A stretch of 64,000 bases of DNA from CAZWRV01 sp964636325 (GCA_964636325.1 CAZWRV010000014.1:1-64000); one strand, 5' to 3'; shown: positions 45,935-55,758, numbered from the stretch's first letter. Program-made: numbers and translations. The notes: generated by a model not told the origin, from the letters alone.

Positions 45935-47047
45935 TTACGGCATCTTCCATTTCGACCATAGGAGCGAGCACTTCTTGTCGCCCTTGATCTTCTGGTAGCA
46001 GAGGGTCAGCAGTTCGCCGTCCTGGAGTTCCGCCGTGGACGGGTAGCCGAGGTCGCCGTCGGGGCCGTCGTCGCGGATTATCCAGTCATGCTCCCAGGTG
46101 GCGCCGTCATCATGGCTGAAGGCGGCGCGCTGGCCGTACGGCGCCTGGCGGTAGCCGTAGGTCAGGACGAGCGTCCCCGATGAATGCCTCATCAGATGCG
46201 GAGGGGAGCCGTGGAATCCGAGCGGACGTGCTGCGGTCCAGGTCCTGCCGCCGTCGTCGGATTCGGTCTGCATCATGCTGAAAGAAGGGATTCCGGCGCC
46301 CTCAAGCTTCCTGCCGGCATGGTCTTCGATCCGTATCATCCCGATCAGACGTCCGGACGGCAGTTCGACAAGATGCGGCTCGTGGTAGTTCGCCGGATCA
46401 GTTCCAGCGCATACAGGCACCTGGCCGACGACGGTCCACGTCAGGCCGCCGTCGGAACTGCGCGCGGCGCTGATCTTCCCCACGTCCATGTCGTTCCAAC
46501 TCTTATACGGCTTGCCAAGATATGCCAGATCCCCGTTCCGCAGGCGGACCGGGCCGTGCGGGGCGGAGACAGGCGCCCTGACCGGGGCATCCCAGGTCTC
46601 GCCGCAGTCCCCGCTCAGCATCACCCACGAGCCTATATGTTTCTGCGCCACCTCGTCCGTGACGTTGGAAAGCTTGGCGTTCCACGAATCTAACTCCTCC
46701 GCGCCGAGCCAGTCCCGGACCCATTTTTCCTCGAAATACATGCGCGTGTCGGACGTGAACCAGCTGGCAAGGACTTTTCCGCCGCCGAGGTCCACAATAC
46801 CGGCGTCGCGGTCGTCGATAGGGGAGTCATTGATTACCCTCGGCGCGGACCAGGTGCGACCTCCGTCGTCGCTGACATTCAGGACAGTCTTTCCCCAGGG
46901 ACATATGTGTTCCGAGCGCAGGCCCGAACTGATCGCAAGCAGCTTACCGTTGTCCAGCCGGGCCACGGTCGGCCAGCCGAAATAACCGAACTTCTCTCCA
47001 GGCCGCCTGCAGACAATCCCATGCTCGCCGCTCAGTGATTTTGCCAT
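45935..47047 (-). CDS. sialidase-like (BNR repeat) protein
   Basis: A 370-aa six-bladed propeller of sialidase type without a signal peptide. At least five Asp-box motifs are visible: SDDGGRTW twice, SGDCGETW, SSDGGLTW and SHDDGATW. This fold hydrolyses or binds terminal sugars such as sialic acid; the three Arg residues of the GH33 active site are not clear by eye, so an exo-alpha-sialidase is only likely. It lies between the GH172 remnant and the GH-like gene on the minus strand. Confidence 0.75.
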   Translation of the reverse strand: MAKSLSGEHGIVCRRPGEKFGYFGWPTVARLDNGKLLAISSGLRSEHICPWGKTVLNVSDDGGRTWSAPRVINDSPIDDRDAGIVDLGGGKVLASWFTSDTRMYFEEKWVRDWLGAEELDSWNAKLSNVTDEVAQKHIGSWVMLSGDCGETWDAPVRAPVSAPHGPVRLRNGDLAYLGKPYKSWNDMDVGKISAARSSDGGLTWTVVGQVPVCAGTDPANYHEPHLVELPSGRLIGMIRIEDHAGRKLEGAGIPSFSMMQTESDDGGRTWTAARPLGFHGSPPHLMRHSSGTLVLTYGYRQAPYGQRAAFSHDDGATWEHDWIIRDDGPDGDLGYPSTAELQDGELLTLCYQKIKGDKKCSLLWSKWKMP

Positions 47048-47222
47048 GATTTCTTCCTTCCCAAGGAATATGTGTTTTTACATAATTAAGCTATGCGTCC
47101 TCAGTGAAGCTGCAAGGCGCACTCCATGGGAGAGATATATGAAATCCTGTTCTGATATGCGATATTCGCCGCCCCGGTCGGCGGCGCAAGACCTAGCCGG
47201 TGCAATCCGTCCGAGGCGTTTT

Positions 47223-48230
47223 TCAGGGCAAGTCCCAGAGCTTGCGTACCGGCGTGCCGTCACCCTTGAGGACCGACAGGCCGATGCATTCAATACCGTC
47301 GCGCCACTTGTCGCGGCCGTTGTAGTAGAGCCTCAGCTCGTCCTGCCATCTCACCAGGTCAAGCTGATATACGAAGGCGGCCTTCCAGCCCCTGCCCGAA
47401 GGCGGGATTATGGGATTGTAAGGAGCTTCGGTCCAGGAGACGCCGTCGTCGCTCATAAGCACGTTGATCGCCGAATGCTGCCATCCCCTCTCATCGTTGT
47501 ATATGGAGTTGTAGAGGGCGAGAAACTTGTCGCCGAGGCCGAAGACCTTGATGGCGCCGGCACCGAAGTTCCTGTGCGGGATGGACCTGTCCGGCGCCAA
47601 GACAGGCCTGCCATATTTTGTGAACGGTCCAAACGGGGTCGGGGCGTCGGCGAAGCTGATGTATTTCGGCTCCTCGTATCCGCACTTGTCCAGCATCACG
47701 GTTCCGGCGCTGTAGTAAAGCCTGTAGCGGCCCTCGGCCAGCCTGACCATGCAGGGATTCCGGGCCTGTATTGCTGGGTAGGACAGCGGCATATATTCGC
47801 GCTCCCAGTCAAGCTCCGGCACGATGACCATCTCCGGCTCGCTCCAGTTTTCAAGGTTCCGCGAGCGTCGGAGCGCAATGTAGTTGCCGCAGCCGAACTT
47901 CTCCTGCTCCTCCTTTGTCGCGAACGTTGTGAAATAAAGTATCCACTCGCCGCCGTCATGGAAGATAAATGAAGGGTTCGTTGGCCATTCCCATTTGCGG
48001 AGCAGATCCCACCTGATCCCGTCTGGCGAGACAAGGTGGTGGTAGAAGGGTTTGAAATCCTTGTAGAAGCCGTGATAGAACGCATGCCAGCGCCCGTCGA
48101 ACTGTCCGGGAACCAGTATCTGCGGATCCCCGATTGCGTAGCCCGCCTCCGGCTTTTCAAAATAGCCTATCACCGGGTTTTCCGCCGCATCGCGCCATTT
48201 TTCCCTCTGCCAGTTCGGGAACTTGAACAT
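47223..48230 (-). CDS. five-bladed propeller glycosidase-like protein (GH43/GH130 type)
   Basis: From ATG 48230 (AGAGGG ahead) the product is about 335 aa and cytoplasmic. The propeller pattern is clear: GYAIGDPQILVPGQFDGRWH, then SPDGIRWDLL, then QARNPCMVRLAEGRYRLYYS, then SDDGVSWTEA. An Asp after each strand recalls the catalytic blades of GH43/GH117/GH130. The family cannot be fixed without a search. It lies 176 bases ahead of the sialidase gene and after a pseudopilin gene. Confidence 0.65.
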   Translation of the reverse strand: MFKFPNWQREKWRDAAENPVIGYFEKPEAGYAIGDPQILVPGQFDGRWHAFYHGFYKDFKPFYHHLVSPDGIRWDLLRKWEWPTNPSFIFHDGGEWILYFTTFATKEEQEKFGCGNYIALRRSRNLENWSEPEMVIVPELDWEREYMPLSYPAIQARNPCMVRLAEGRYRLYYSAGTVMLDKCGYEEPKYISFADAPTPFGPFTKYGRPVLAPDRSIPHRNFGAGAIKVFGLGDKFLALYNSIYNDERGWQHSAINVLMSDDGVSWTEAPYNPIIPPSGRGWKAAFVYQLDLVRWQDELRLYYNGRDKWRDGIECIGLSVLKGDGTPVRKLWDLP

Positions 48231-48359
48231 GTGCAATCCCTCTAGATTATGCTCAAGATACAGCCTTGAGACGATTAATGAGTTCTGAAATCGGTTCAAA
48301 ATATAATATTTTCAGCATCTGCTGTCAGTAGCCGGCTTCCAGTGTCCGGTATCTTTCCC

Positions 48360-49226
48360 TCACCACAGTATCTTGTTCCCTTGCGAGGTGTTGCCGGTGT
48401 TGTCCCACAAGACGGTTCCGGCGGGGGTGAACATCCTGAAGAAACATGTGCTTTGGTATCCCCAGGCGTTGCCGTAAGCCTTGGGGCGGCAGATTCCGTT
48501 ATCGTGGGAAGGGATGTTCATCTGCGTGACCGGAACCCAGCATGCGGAGCCGTCGCCGAAGGCGCAGTTGGCGCCGCTGGGCGTGTAGTCCGGATATGTC
48601 TTGGAATGGTTGTTTGCGTATTTGAAATTCTCCTGATATGAAGGTTCCAGCGGGAACGTTGTCGCCGCATCATGGACCAGGGCCACGCTCGAGTTGATGA
48701 CCCCCATCCTTGTGTGCATGTTCCGTATCTTGTCGCAGTCATACCATCCGAAGGCGGTGAACGCATAGTGTGTGTACCGCAGCTCCCAGTCCCAGCCGTG
48801 CGTGCGCCCATAAGGAGTCACAGGCTCATTCTGCCTTGAAGGGCAGCGGAAAAGGTTCGAACCTGATGCCATTTGAGCAAAGTTTTCATAGGCGCTGTAC
48901 TGTTTTACTCCCTGCTTGAGATAGTCATATGCGAACTGCGCGCCATCATCCGTAATAAATGAGTAGCCTATGGCGTCCCTGCTGATGACCGGCATCTGGC
49001 CGTCGTAGTCGGCGGCGTATGAGAATCCGCTTACTGTGATCTGCTTCAGGCCGTTCAGGCATGAAATCCTCTTTGCCTGTTCGCGCGCGTTCTTCAGCGC
49101 GGGAAGGAGGAGTGCCGCCAGTATCGCGATGATCGCGATGACGACCAGAAGTTCTATTAAAGTAAAGGGCTTCGATTTTAACATGGCCGCAGCAGGCGGC
49201 CCGAACTTCCTTGCATGCCTTTTCAT
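48360..49226 (-). CDS. pseudopilin (prepilin-type N-terminal cleavage/methylation)
   Basis: A 288-aa protein. The leader PFTLIELLVVIAIIAILAAL is preceded by a basic stretch of about 19 residues. The globular part has CLNGLKQITVSGFSYAADYD and ends with NCAFGDGSACWVPVTQMN, the PVC pseudopilin pattern. GAGG precedes the ATG at 49226. It opens a minus-strand series: pseudopilin, propeller glycosidase, sialidase, then PHP protein. Confidence 0.9.
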   Translation of the reverse strand: MKRHARKFGPPAAAMLKSKPFTLIELLVVIAIIAILAALLLPALKNAREQAKRISCLNGLKQITVSGFSYAADYDGQMPVISRDAIGYSFITDDGAQFAYDYLKQGVKQYSAYENFAQMASGSNLFRCPSRQNEPVTPYGRTHGWDWELRYTHYAFTAFGWYDCDKIRNMHTRMGVINSSVALVHDAATTFPLEPSYQENFKYANNHSKTYPDYTPSGANCAFGDGSACWVPVTQMNIPSHDNGICRPKAYGNAWGYQSTCFFRMFTPAGTVLWDNTGNTSQGNKILW

Positions 49227-49438
49227 TGCCTCATCCTGTATTATGCTTTAAGCTGTTTTCTAGGAACGGCTCAACTGGGTTGGGAATTGAAAGACGATAC
49301 CTGCCGGCGCCTGGCGAAACCTGGCGAATCCTTTCGATTCCCAACATTCACTAAGGCGGGCTTTGCCCGCAACCCAAAATTCAATGAATTCCATAGACAC
49401 ATGCACGCTTTTGTGATAGAAGTTTTTAAGAAAGTATC

Positions 49439-49520
49439 CTAGATTTTTCCCTGCGGGAAAAAGGCGCCCTTACGGCGCGCAGGAGCTTGAGTATGGCGAC
49501 TTCGCCGAAGTCGCCAGCGC
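49439..49520 (+). repeat. TTTTTCCCTGCGGGAAAAA repeat with GGCGACTTC hairpin
   Basis: Matches 13089-13170 inverted. The palindrome TTTTTCCCTGCGGGAAAAA is followed by GGCGCCCTTACGGCGCGCAG and the hairpin GGCGACTTCGCCGAAGTCGC. Confidence 0.75.
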
Positions 49521-49574
49521 CGCTTTCGGCTAAAGCGGCATACTTTGACAAAAACGTTTTCCAAGTCGCACCGT

Positions 49575-49754
49575 AAGGGACTAGATTTTTCCCTGCGGGA
49601 AAAAGGCGCCCTTACGGCGCGCAGGTAGCTTGCGCGCGCCGCGCGCAAAGGGCAAACTCTGCATAGGAGTAATGCTGTGTTATGTTGCTTGCGCGCGGCG
49701 CGCGCAAACTACATTTTGGAAAAAACGTTTTCCAAGTTGCACCGTAAGGGACTA
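49575..49754 (+). repeat. 180-base repeat unit, copy 1
   Basis: From AAGGGACTAGATTTTTCCCT to CACCGTAAGGGACTA. Contains two GCGCGC-rich palindromes (GCTTGCGCGCGCCGCGCGCA and GCTTGCGCGCGGCGCGCGCA) around a 35-base core. A nearly identical unit of the same length follows at 49901-50080. Confidence 0.85.
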
Positions 49755-49900
49755 GGTTTTTCCCTGCGGGAAAAAGACATCCGCCCGGTGGGTGCGTAAC
49801 AATAATCAATATTCAATGAACAATTCTCAATTCTCAACGGAATATGGGGAAATGAAATAACTTGAACATTGAAAATTGAGCATTGATTATTCGTTTTTTT
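49755..49900 (+). repeat. linker between the two 180-base units, inverted match to 39511-39650
   Basis: Contains GACATCCGCCCGGTGGGTGC, then A/T-rich text (AATATTCAATGAACAATTCT), whose reverse complement is at 39511-39650. The A/T-rich part is itself weakly palindromic. Confidence 0.75.
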
Positions 49901-50080
49901 AAGGGACTAGGTTTTTCCCTGCGGGAAAAAGGCGCCCTTACGGTGCGCAGGTAGCTTGCGCGCGCCGCGCGCAAAGGGCAAACTCTGCATAGGAGTAATG
50001 CTGTGTTATGTTGCTTGCGCGCGGCGCGCGCAAACTACATTTTGGAAAAAACGTTTTCCAAGTTGCACCGTAAGGGACTA
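49901..50080 (+). repeat. 180-base repeat unit, copy 2
   Basis: Same length and order as 49575-49754 with about two differences seen (GGTTTTT for GATTTTT and CGGTGCGC for CGGCGCGC). The close match suggests a recent duplication or gene conversion. Confidence 0.85.
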
Positions 50081-50118
50081 ATTACATCTCCGGCATCCGT
50101 TTTCCGGCATCCGCAGTC

Positions 50119-52038
50119 CTACTTCTCCATCTCCCTGAGATACATCCGGATTTTCCCGAGCATGCCGGAGAGGTCGCGCACTTTGTCGTCGCGGTGTTTT
50201 TTCATCACCTTGACGCGCTCCCTGAGCTGCGAGACGAATCCGGGGCCGAACTCGTAGGTCATGAAATCGCTCGGCATCATCCTTATGAACTTTTCCAGGC
50301 GGCCGTCGAGGAGCCTGATCATCTTTTCCGTATTGCGCAGCTCGTCGTCTATTATTTCCCGCATGCTTCTCCTGTAGGTCGGCCTGTTTCCAGGGGAAAT
50401 GTACCTTCCGGCATCATACCAGTTGTAGTGTGAGACCTGGACGAGGTATCCGAACATTATGTGGTCGCGCTGCTCCTTGAGGACTGCTGCGAACTTCGCA
50501 TCGGAGGCCTTGCGGATTTCGCCGTCAAGGATGGCGACGGCCTTCTTGAGGCCGGGCAGGGTTTCCTTTAGATATATCTTGTCTATCACGAAGTCGCGGA
50601 CGCTTTCATCCGGCTCGTTCCGGACGAATGAGCCGACGCCCTGTATCATTTCGAGGTCGTCAATCGCGACGGTGCGGTAGTAGGCGACCTCCTCCTTTTT
50701 CAATGCGGTCAAGTCGGGGACGAGCGGGCCGGGCAGTGCCTGCTTGGGCAGGCCGCAATGTATCCACATGGGCCTGCGGCACCAGGCGCGGTCGCATATC
50801 TTCCAGGCCTCGGACAGGGCGCCGGCGTGTTTCTTCCCGGCCCATTTCTCAGCGATGGCCGACACTATTTCTGCGGGATCCGCGCCGATGTCCTCGTTGA
50901 CAGCCTTCATGGCCGCGGAATTGACGTCGTGTGCCACGAGGGATTTCGGGCTCATGACGCCCCATGCGGCGATCCTTTCGACGCCCATCTCGGCCAGAAG
51001 TTTCATGACCCTTATGGTTTCGAACGGGTGCGGCGTATATCTGAGGGGCCGCGGATAGTCCGTGGTCGGGAGTTCGGCGTGGACGATCGGGGATATTCCT
51101 CCCCTGGCGGCGACGTCGAAGCGCCTCTTCATGTCATCATAGCGGTCCTTTGCGGCGGCGGCCCTGTCGAGAGTCTTGATGTTCCACTTCGCCTTCGGGA
51201 CGCCCCAGAGCGCCTGGTGGTAGCCCCACTGCTCTTCGAGGCCGCCCTCCCAGTCGTAGAGCCCGTAGACTGAACCGACGACTCCTTCTGGGGCGGCTTC
51301 CAGGATTTTCTCGCGCCATTCCGGGGAGAAGCCGGACGTGAGGTTGATGCTGAAGCCTTTGTTCCTTCTGCGGCCTTCGTCAAGCAGCGTCGAAAGGAAT
51401 CTGACGACCCTTTTCTCCAGCGGGACTCCCTTGTTGAATCCTGCGCCGTTCGGGCCTGCGTAGGTGTCGGGGTTGTAGTCGAAGCCGGCTCCGCTGTCGC
51501 TGGTGAACAGCGAGATCATCGAGAGGTCCGGTATGATGTCCATGATTTTCGCCATCATTTCGCGGTAGTGGCCGCGCACTTCAGGCAAATCGGTGCATAG
51601 CGCGTAGAGCGGAGTCCTGCTGCATGTGGGATTGTCTACGCGCGGGCCGCGCAGAGCCGGATGCTTCAGGAAGAATCTTTCCGGCACGAAGCGAGGCTCG
51701 CAGAGATACATCATCGGGCTGATCCCATGCCTCCTTGCGGAATCCGCAAATCTCAGCAGGACCCTTCTGTTCCGTTCGAGATACATCTCCGGATAGACTC
51801 CCTCGTTGAGGCTGCTGCTGACGAACAGGTCGAGCGGCGGTCCGAAGTTGGCGAACCAGAGATATACGTTGTCCGGCTGGCTTATCTGTTCCGGATGCAT
51901 CAGGTCCGGAAGGTGGTTCACCTGTATGTGGGTGACGCCATTCTCGGCCATGGTCTCCATGAATTTGTCGACATTGTCCTCCGTGGGCTCGAACGGGAGG
52001 AGGTTCGGGTAGCAGACGATTGTCCTGATAGCTTTCAT
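50119..52038 (-). CDS. uncharacterised TIM-barrel-like protein (family A, copy 2)
   Basis: From ATG 52038 the product is about 639 aa, without a signal peptide. Barrel-like segments: ENGVTHIQVNHLPDLMH, GISPMMYLCEPRFVPERFF, DLSMISLFTSDSGAG and RIAAWGVMSPKSLVAHDVN. It ends in a long helical domain (DELRNTEKMIRLLDGRLEKF). The overall order and the LSMISLFTSDSGxGFDYNPDTYAG loop match the 1.7-kb gene, so the two are distant paralogues. The barrel recalls glycosidases of the GH20/GH67 group, without proof. It is last in the minus-strand cluster and follows the 1172-aa protein. Confidence 0.7.
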   Translation of the reverse strand: MKAIRTIVCYPNLLPFEPTEDNVDKFMETMAENGVTHIQVNHLPDLMHPEQISQPDNVYLWFANFGPPLDLFVSSSLNEGVYPEMYLERNRRVLLRFADSARRHGISPMMYLCEPRFVPERFFLKHPALRGPRVDNPTCSRTPLYALCTDLPEVRGHYREMMAKIMDIIPDLSMISLFTSDSGAGFDYNPDTYAGPNGAGFNKGVPLEKRVVRFLSTLLDEGRRRNKGFSINLTSGFSPEWREKILEAAPEGVVGSVYGLYDWEGGLEEQWGYHQALWGVPKAKWNIKTLDRAAAAKDRYDDMKRRFDVAARGGISPIVHAELPTTDYPRPLRYTPHPFETIRVMKLLAEMGVERIAAWGVMSPKSLVAHDVNSAAMKAVNEDIGADPAEIVSAIAEKWAGKKHAGALSEAWKICDRAWCRRPMWIHCGLPKQALPGPLVPDLTALKKEEVAYYRTVAIDDLEMIQGVGSFVRNEPDESVRDFVIDKIYLKETLPGLKKAVAILDGEIRKASDAKFAAVLKEQRDHIMFGYLVQVSHYNWYDAGRYISPGNRPTYRRSMREIIDDELRNTEKMIRLLDGRLEKFIRMMPSDFMTYEFGPGFVSQLRERVKVMKKHRDDKVRDLSGMLGKIRMYLREMEK

Positions 52039-52239
52039 GTTTCCTTCTTTTGAGGTGACTGTGAAACTAAGTTTAGCCGCGCAAGGTCGCGTTCCGTTCC
52101 CAACGCGGTCACGCGACATCCCGGGTGTCGGGTTTCAGTAAATCTAGGGAACAACAAGAGACTGTAGCTTTTCATCCTGCTGACCCCTGAACACTGACCC
52201 CTGAACACCGACAATTGTTGACTTTTGAAATTGGCTCTT

Positions 52240-55200
52240 TTATCTTTTTCTTTCAACCAGCTTGCCGCCGTCAATCTCATAGAACACCGATTCTTCCGGT
52301 GGTATTGCGACTTCGGCCCTAGTTCCGCCGAAGACCGGGGTCTTTTCGGGTGACGATATGACGGCCTTCAATTCCTTGTCCGTCGGGTTGTGGACTTCGA
52401 TGAAGGGCTTCTTCCCCTCAGCCTGGCCGTCCACGACAAGCGTCATCATCACATCAGGATTGTCGCATACGAACACGTTTCCGACCCATATCTTGTTTGC
52501 CTTTTCGATGGATTCCTGGAAGAGGGCCGCTCCTTCGCAGACCGGGACGAAGCGGAACCATGGGCGGCCGGAGCTGTGGACCGCGGCGCAGCCGTTGTCT
52601 GCGACACCCTTGATCCTGAGCGGCAGATCTACGACGAGCTCCTGCGGGCCGGCGGTGAACAGCGCCTCGCCGTCCTCCGCCTTCAAAGTCAGCAGGAAGA
52701 CCGCGTCCTCGATCTCACCCTTTTCGATCGAAAGCGGATATCCGTCCCTGCCGCCGGCGAGGTTGTATGACTTGAGAGTCTTTTCCATGAGAGCGGTTCC
52801 GAACTGCTCCGTCGGGTGGACGACGGTCATGAAGCGGAAGGGGATTTCGTCGCCGGCCTTGAGCTCCTGATTGTCTTTTCCGAGTCCGATATATAGGCGG
52901 TTCGGCATGTGGTATGAGTATGCGAAGTCGGTGCCGGAAGGGGCGTAGAATGCCAGGAATCCGGCCTGTGTCGGCATCTGGGCGGCATAGCCGCCGGGAC
53001 GGAGGCGGCCCTGGCCGTTGATCGGCTTTGCGATGTCCGCAAGGATGTCGACCTTCGCGGTGCCGTCCGCGTCGGTCACAATGGCGGTGTCGCCCCAGTT
53101 CCTTGCGAGGTCGGTCGGTATGTCCATCATGTAAAGGTGTATTGGAATTCCGCCCTTGAGCTTGACGTCCTTCTTGAATTTGATCTTGCCTTCATGCCAG
53201 ATCACGCCGCCGCGGTAGTTCGCCCTGCCCTCCTTGGCGCGCCTGTAGTTCCAGATCACGTAGTAGTCAAGCCTTTCCTCAGGCGCGTAGATTGTGTGCT
53301 CGTATTCGAAATATTCGTTCGGGCCGATGTCCTTGCTGACGGAGCATAGGGCGGGCTGCGGCCTTTCGTCTGTGCAGAACGGTTGTGTCAGCATGGAGGA
53401 CTTCATCGTCGCGTGCTGGATGTTGTAGCTCGAGAGCTTGACGTCCATCTGGAGGGACAGCATGCTTTTTGAAGTCCACGGAAGCGGATATTCACGGACC
53501 TGGTCCGTATTGACATAAGGGCCGATCCAGGCGCGCGGAAGCGGGCACACCGGGCCTGCGGAATCCCATCCGGCCAGCGAGAAGTCGTATGCGTTCACGA
53601 ACGATTTCGCGGCCGAGAACAGCTCGTGCCTGTCGGGATGCCAGCACATACCGGTGGCGCCGAGGATGTTGAGGTTGTCGCCGCACCTGAAGAGGCCCTG
53701 CTTGTAGCAGAAGACAAGGATGTAGTGCGAGAACGCCCTTTTTCCGTTCACGTCTACGACTTCGAGCGTGAGGTAGCGCTGCTGGTCGTGGACAGTCTCG
53801 AATTCGCGGACGAACTCCTTTGCGCCCTTGGCGTCGTAGCGCCTGAGCGGGGTTCTGTCGGCATCGTGGACGATGACTTCCTTGATTCCGGCGTCGGATG
53901 CGACGTCCAGGAGGAGGCGGACCCTCTGCGCGCCCTTGGTGTATCTCCAGTTCTCCTCCATTTGGTTGTTGATGCAGTCCCACTGCCTGATCACGGGCCC
54001 CTGGCTGACAAACTGCTGCGCGGCCCAGGCGTCCCAGAACGGGGCGCAGCGCGTGTTGAGGGCCTTCTTCGCGGCGCCGACACTTGAGAAGCCCGTGAAG
54101 ATCAGCTCCGCGGACTTCGCAAGCTCCTGCGCCGTTCCGATCCTGTCGAACGAAAGCAGCGAGCACCAGCGCATGTCGCGGAGGCCCATGAGGAACTCCC
54201 CGTAGTTGTCGGCGATCAGCTTCCCGTGGTCGTATGCGAGCGGGAAGTAGCAGTAGAACCACCAGAGGTTTTCGGGGTGAGCTCCGGCTTTCCTGAGCTG
54301 GGCGTAGTCTATTATGGCGCAGGGGGAGAAGCCGCAGAGTTCGGCGTACTGCCCGAAATGGGCTAGTCGCTTGCCGTCCCACTGGGCGTATGTCTTCTTT
54401 TCATTCTCGAACGACGCCGGAGGATAGACTATCTTCTCCCCCCACATCGCCCATCGCACTCCGGCGCCGTCGGTGAACTCTATCCCCGGACATGCGTAGA
54501 ACCTGCCGTCCTCGCATGCGGCGGCGCAGTCGGACTTGAGCTTGTCAAGTTCGTCCTTGGTGAGCATTTCCAGCGGGTCGGCGAACACTACGACCGAGAC
54601 GCCCGCGGCCTTCGCTGCCGCGGCGTATTCGGCGACCGTGCTTTTGCCGTCGGAATAGGCGGTTCGCGCGCCGACGACGGCCTTGATCTGGCCGGAACTT
54701 GAAGGGTTGAACTTCTGTGCGTCGAAATCAACGGACGTCTTGAACTCCACCGGCTTGTAGGGCTCCGGCCTGAAAGTTCCAAGCTCCGGGTTCTGCCTCG
54801 CGGGTTCGGCGAGCCATCTGTAGGCGTTCATCTGCAGCTTCATGCTGTCGCTGGGACGTCCGCTGATCGCATCGCCTTTCGATTCGACGACGGACGCCCA
54901 CACCGGATTCTTGAAGTTCTGCCCCGTGAAGATGGCGGCGAGCGGGTAGCAGACGATCCGGCCCTTGCCGAGCGTCCTTACGGCGACCACAGGGGGTTCG
55001 CTGCCGTAGAAGCCTTCTTCGGCGAGGTTTATGGTGTTGGGGTTCCCCGGCGTTCCGCACCTGTAGCTTTTCGCGTCCTTGCCGCCCTTGACGACAGGCT
55101 CCCAGTCCTTCGAATACTTCATCGCGGCCACGCCGGGCCAGTCGCCGAAATTGTGCAGGGGCAGGCAGAGGTTCCTGAGCCCTTCCGTGACCGGATGCTC

Positions 55201-55758
55201 CGCGATGCCGGAAGTCATCCAGAACTTCGCCTTCGCGAGGGTCGTCCCCTCGAACTCGCTCGTCTTGTCGAAGCAGCCCTCGTGCAGTATTTCCGCGCCG
55301 ATTCCCTCCATGAGCATGTTGTTGTACTGCTCGTCCTTGTCGCCGGAGTAGCGGACGTTCTGGGGCGCGATGAAGAGGCCGCCGCCCTCGCTTACGAACT
55401 TGGCCAGGGCGGAACCTGCGACTTTCGCATGCGCTTCAAGCTCGGGCGTGATCTTCGGTACCTCCTCGGTGGTGGTGTTGAGGTGTATGACATGGAACTT
55501 CCTAAGCTCCTTGAGTATCTGTTCCTCGCCGGCGCCCGGCCGGTACAGCAGCCCCATGTCGAACAGCGAAGCCTGTATGCCGTTCTCCTTGAAGACCGGC
55601 TGCATGCGGTCGTATTTCTGGTACTCGACGTCGAACTTAGCGGCCTCGTGCTGGCCCACACCGAGGACGACCGGGGGTTGCGCCTCATCCGCGAGGGCTG
55701 CCGCCGACATCGCGGACGCCAACAGGACGGACTCCATGGACTTCAGATTCATGAACAT
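52240..55758 (-). CDS. large secreted protein with amidotransferase-like and degenerate PHP-like regions
   Basis: 1172 aa with a signal-like start (ESVLLASAMSAAALADE). Residues 30-290 resemble class I glutamine-amidotransferase/ThuA-like folds (FHVIHLNTTTEEV, SEGGGLFIAPQNVRYSG, VRTLGKGRIVCYPLAAIF). Residues 350-500 recall a PHP domain: KAVVGARTAYSDGKSTVAEY, then AAGVSVVVFADP, then ACPGIEFTD, but the metal-binding His residues are missing. The rest is beta-rich. The family is unknown and catalysis uncertain. It lies 50 bases after the 1260-aa gene and 200 bases before the family A paralogue. Confidence 0.6.
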   Translation of the reverse strand: MFMNLKSMESVLLASAMSAAALADEAQPPVVLGVGQHEAAKFDVEYQKYDRMQPVFKENGIQASLFDMGLLYRPGAGEEQILKELRKFHVIHLNTTTEEVPKITPELEAHAKVAGSALAKFVSEGGGLFIAPQNVRYSGDKDEQYNNMLMEGIGAEILHEGCFDKTSEFEGTTLAKAKFWMTSGIAEHPVTEGLRNLCLPLHNFGDWPGVAAMKYSKDWEPVVKGGKDAKSYRCGTPGNPNTINLAEEGFYGSEPPVVAVRTLGKGRIVCYPLAAIFTGQNFKNPVWASVVESKGDAISGRPSDSMKLQMNAYRWLAEPARQNPELGTFRPEPYKPVEFKTSVDFDAQKFNPSSSGQIKAVVGARTAYSDGKSTVAEYAAAAKAAGVSVVVFADPLEMLTKDELDKLKSDCAAACEDGRFYACPGIEFTDGAGVRWAMWGEKIVYPPASFENEKKTYAQWDGKRLAHFGQYAELCGFSPCAIIDYAQLRKAGAHPENLWWFYCYFPLAYDHGKLIADNYGEFLMGLRDMRWCSLLSFDRIGTAQELAKSAELIFTGFSSVGAAKKALNTRCAPFWDAWAAQQFVSQGPVIRQWDCINNQMEENWRYTKGAQRVRLLLDVASDAGIKEVIVHDADRTPLRRYDAKGAKEFVREFETVHDQQRYLTLEVVDVNGKRAFSHYILVFCYKQGLFRCGDNLNILGATGMCWHPDRHELFSAAKSFVNAYDFSLAGWDSAGPVCPLPRAWIGPYVNTDQVREYPLPWTSKSMLSLQMDVKLSSYNIQHATMKSSMLTQPFCTDERPQPALCSVSKDIGPNEYFEYEHTIYAPEERLDYYVIWNYRRAKEGRANYRGGVIWHEGKIKFKKDVKLKGGIPIHLYMMDIPTDLARNWGDTAIVTDADGTAKVDILADIAKPINGQGRLRPGGYAAQMPTQAGFLAFYAPSGTDFAYSYHMPNRLYIGLGKDNQELKAGDEIPFRFMTVVHPTEQFGTALMEKTLKSYNLAGGRDGYPLSIEKGEIEDAVFLLTLKAEDGEALFTAGPQELVVDLPLRIKGVADNGCAAVHSSGRPWFRFVPVCEGAALFQESIEKANKIWVGNVFVCDNPDVMMTLVVDGQAEGKKPFIEVHNPTDKELKAVISSPEKTPVFGGTRAEVAIPPEESVFYEIDGGKLVERKR

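Noticed and set aside
49441..49809. Short Arg/Ala-rich frames within the repeat block
   Set aside because: They follow from translation of GCGCGC palindromes and lack start sites.
49575..50080. CRISPR-like array
   Set aside because: There are only two long repeats, each 180 bases, with a repeated, non-unique linker; no cas gene is nearby.
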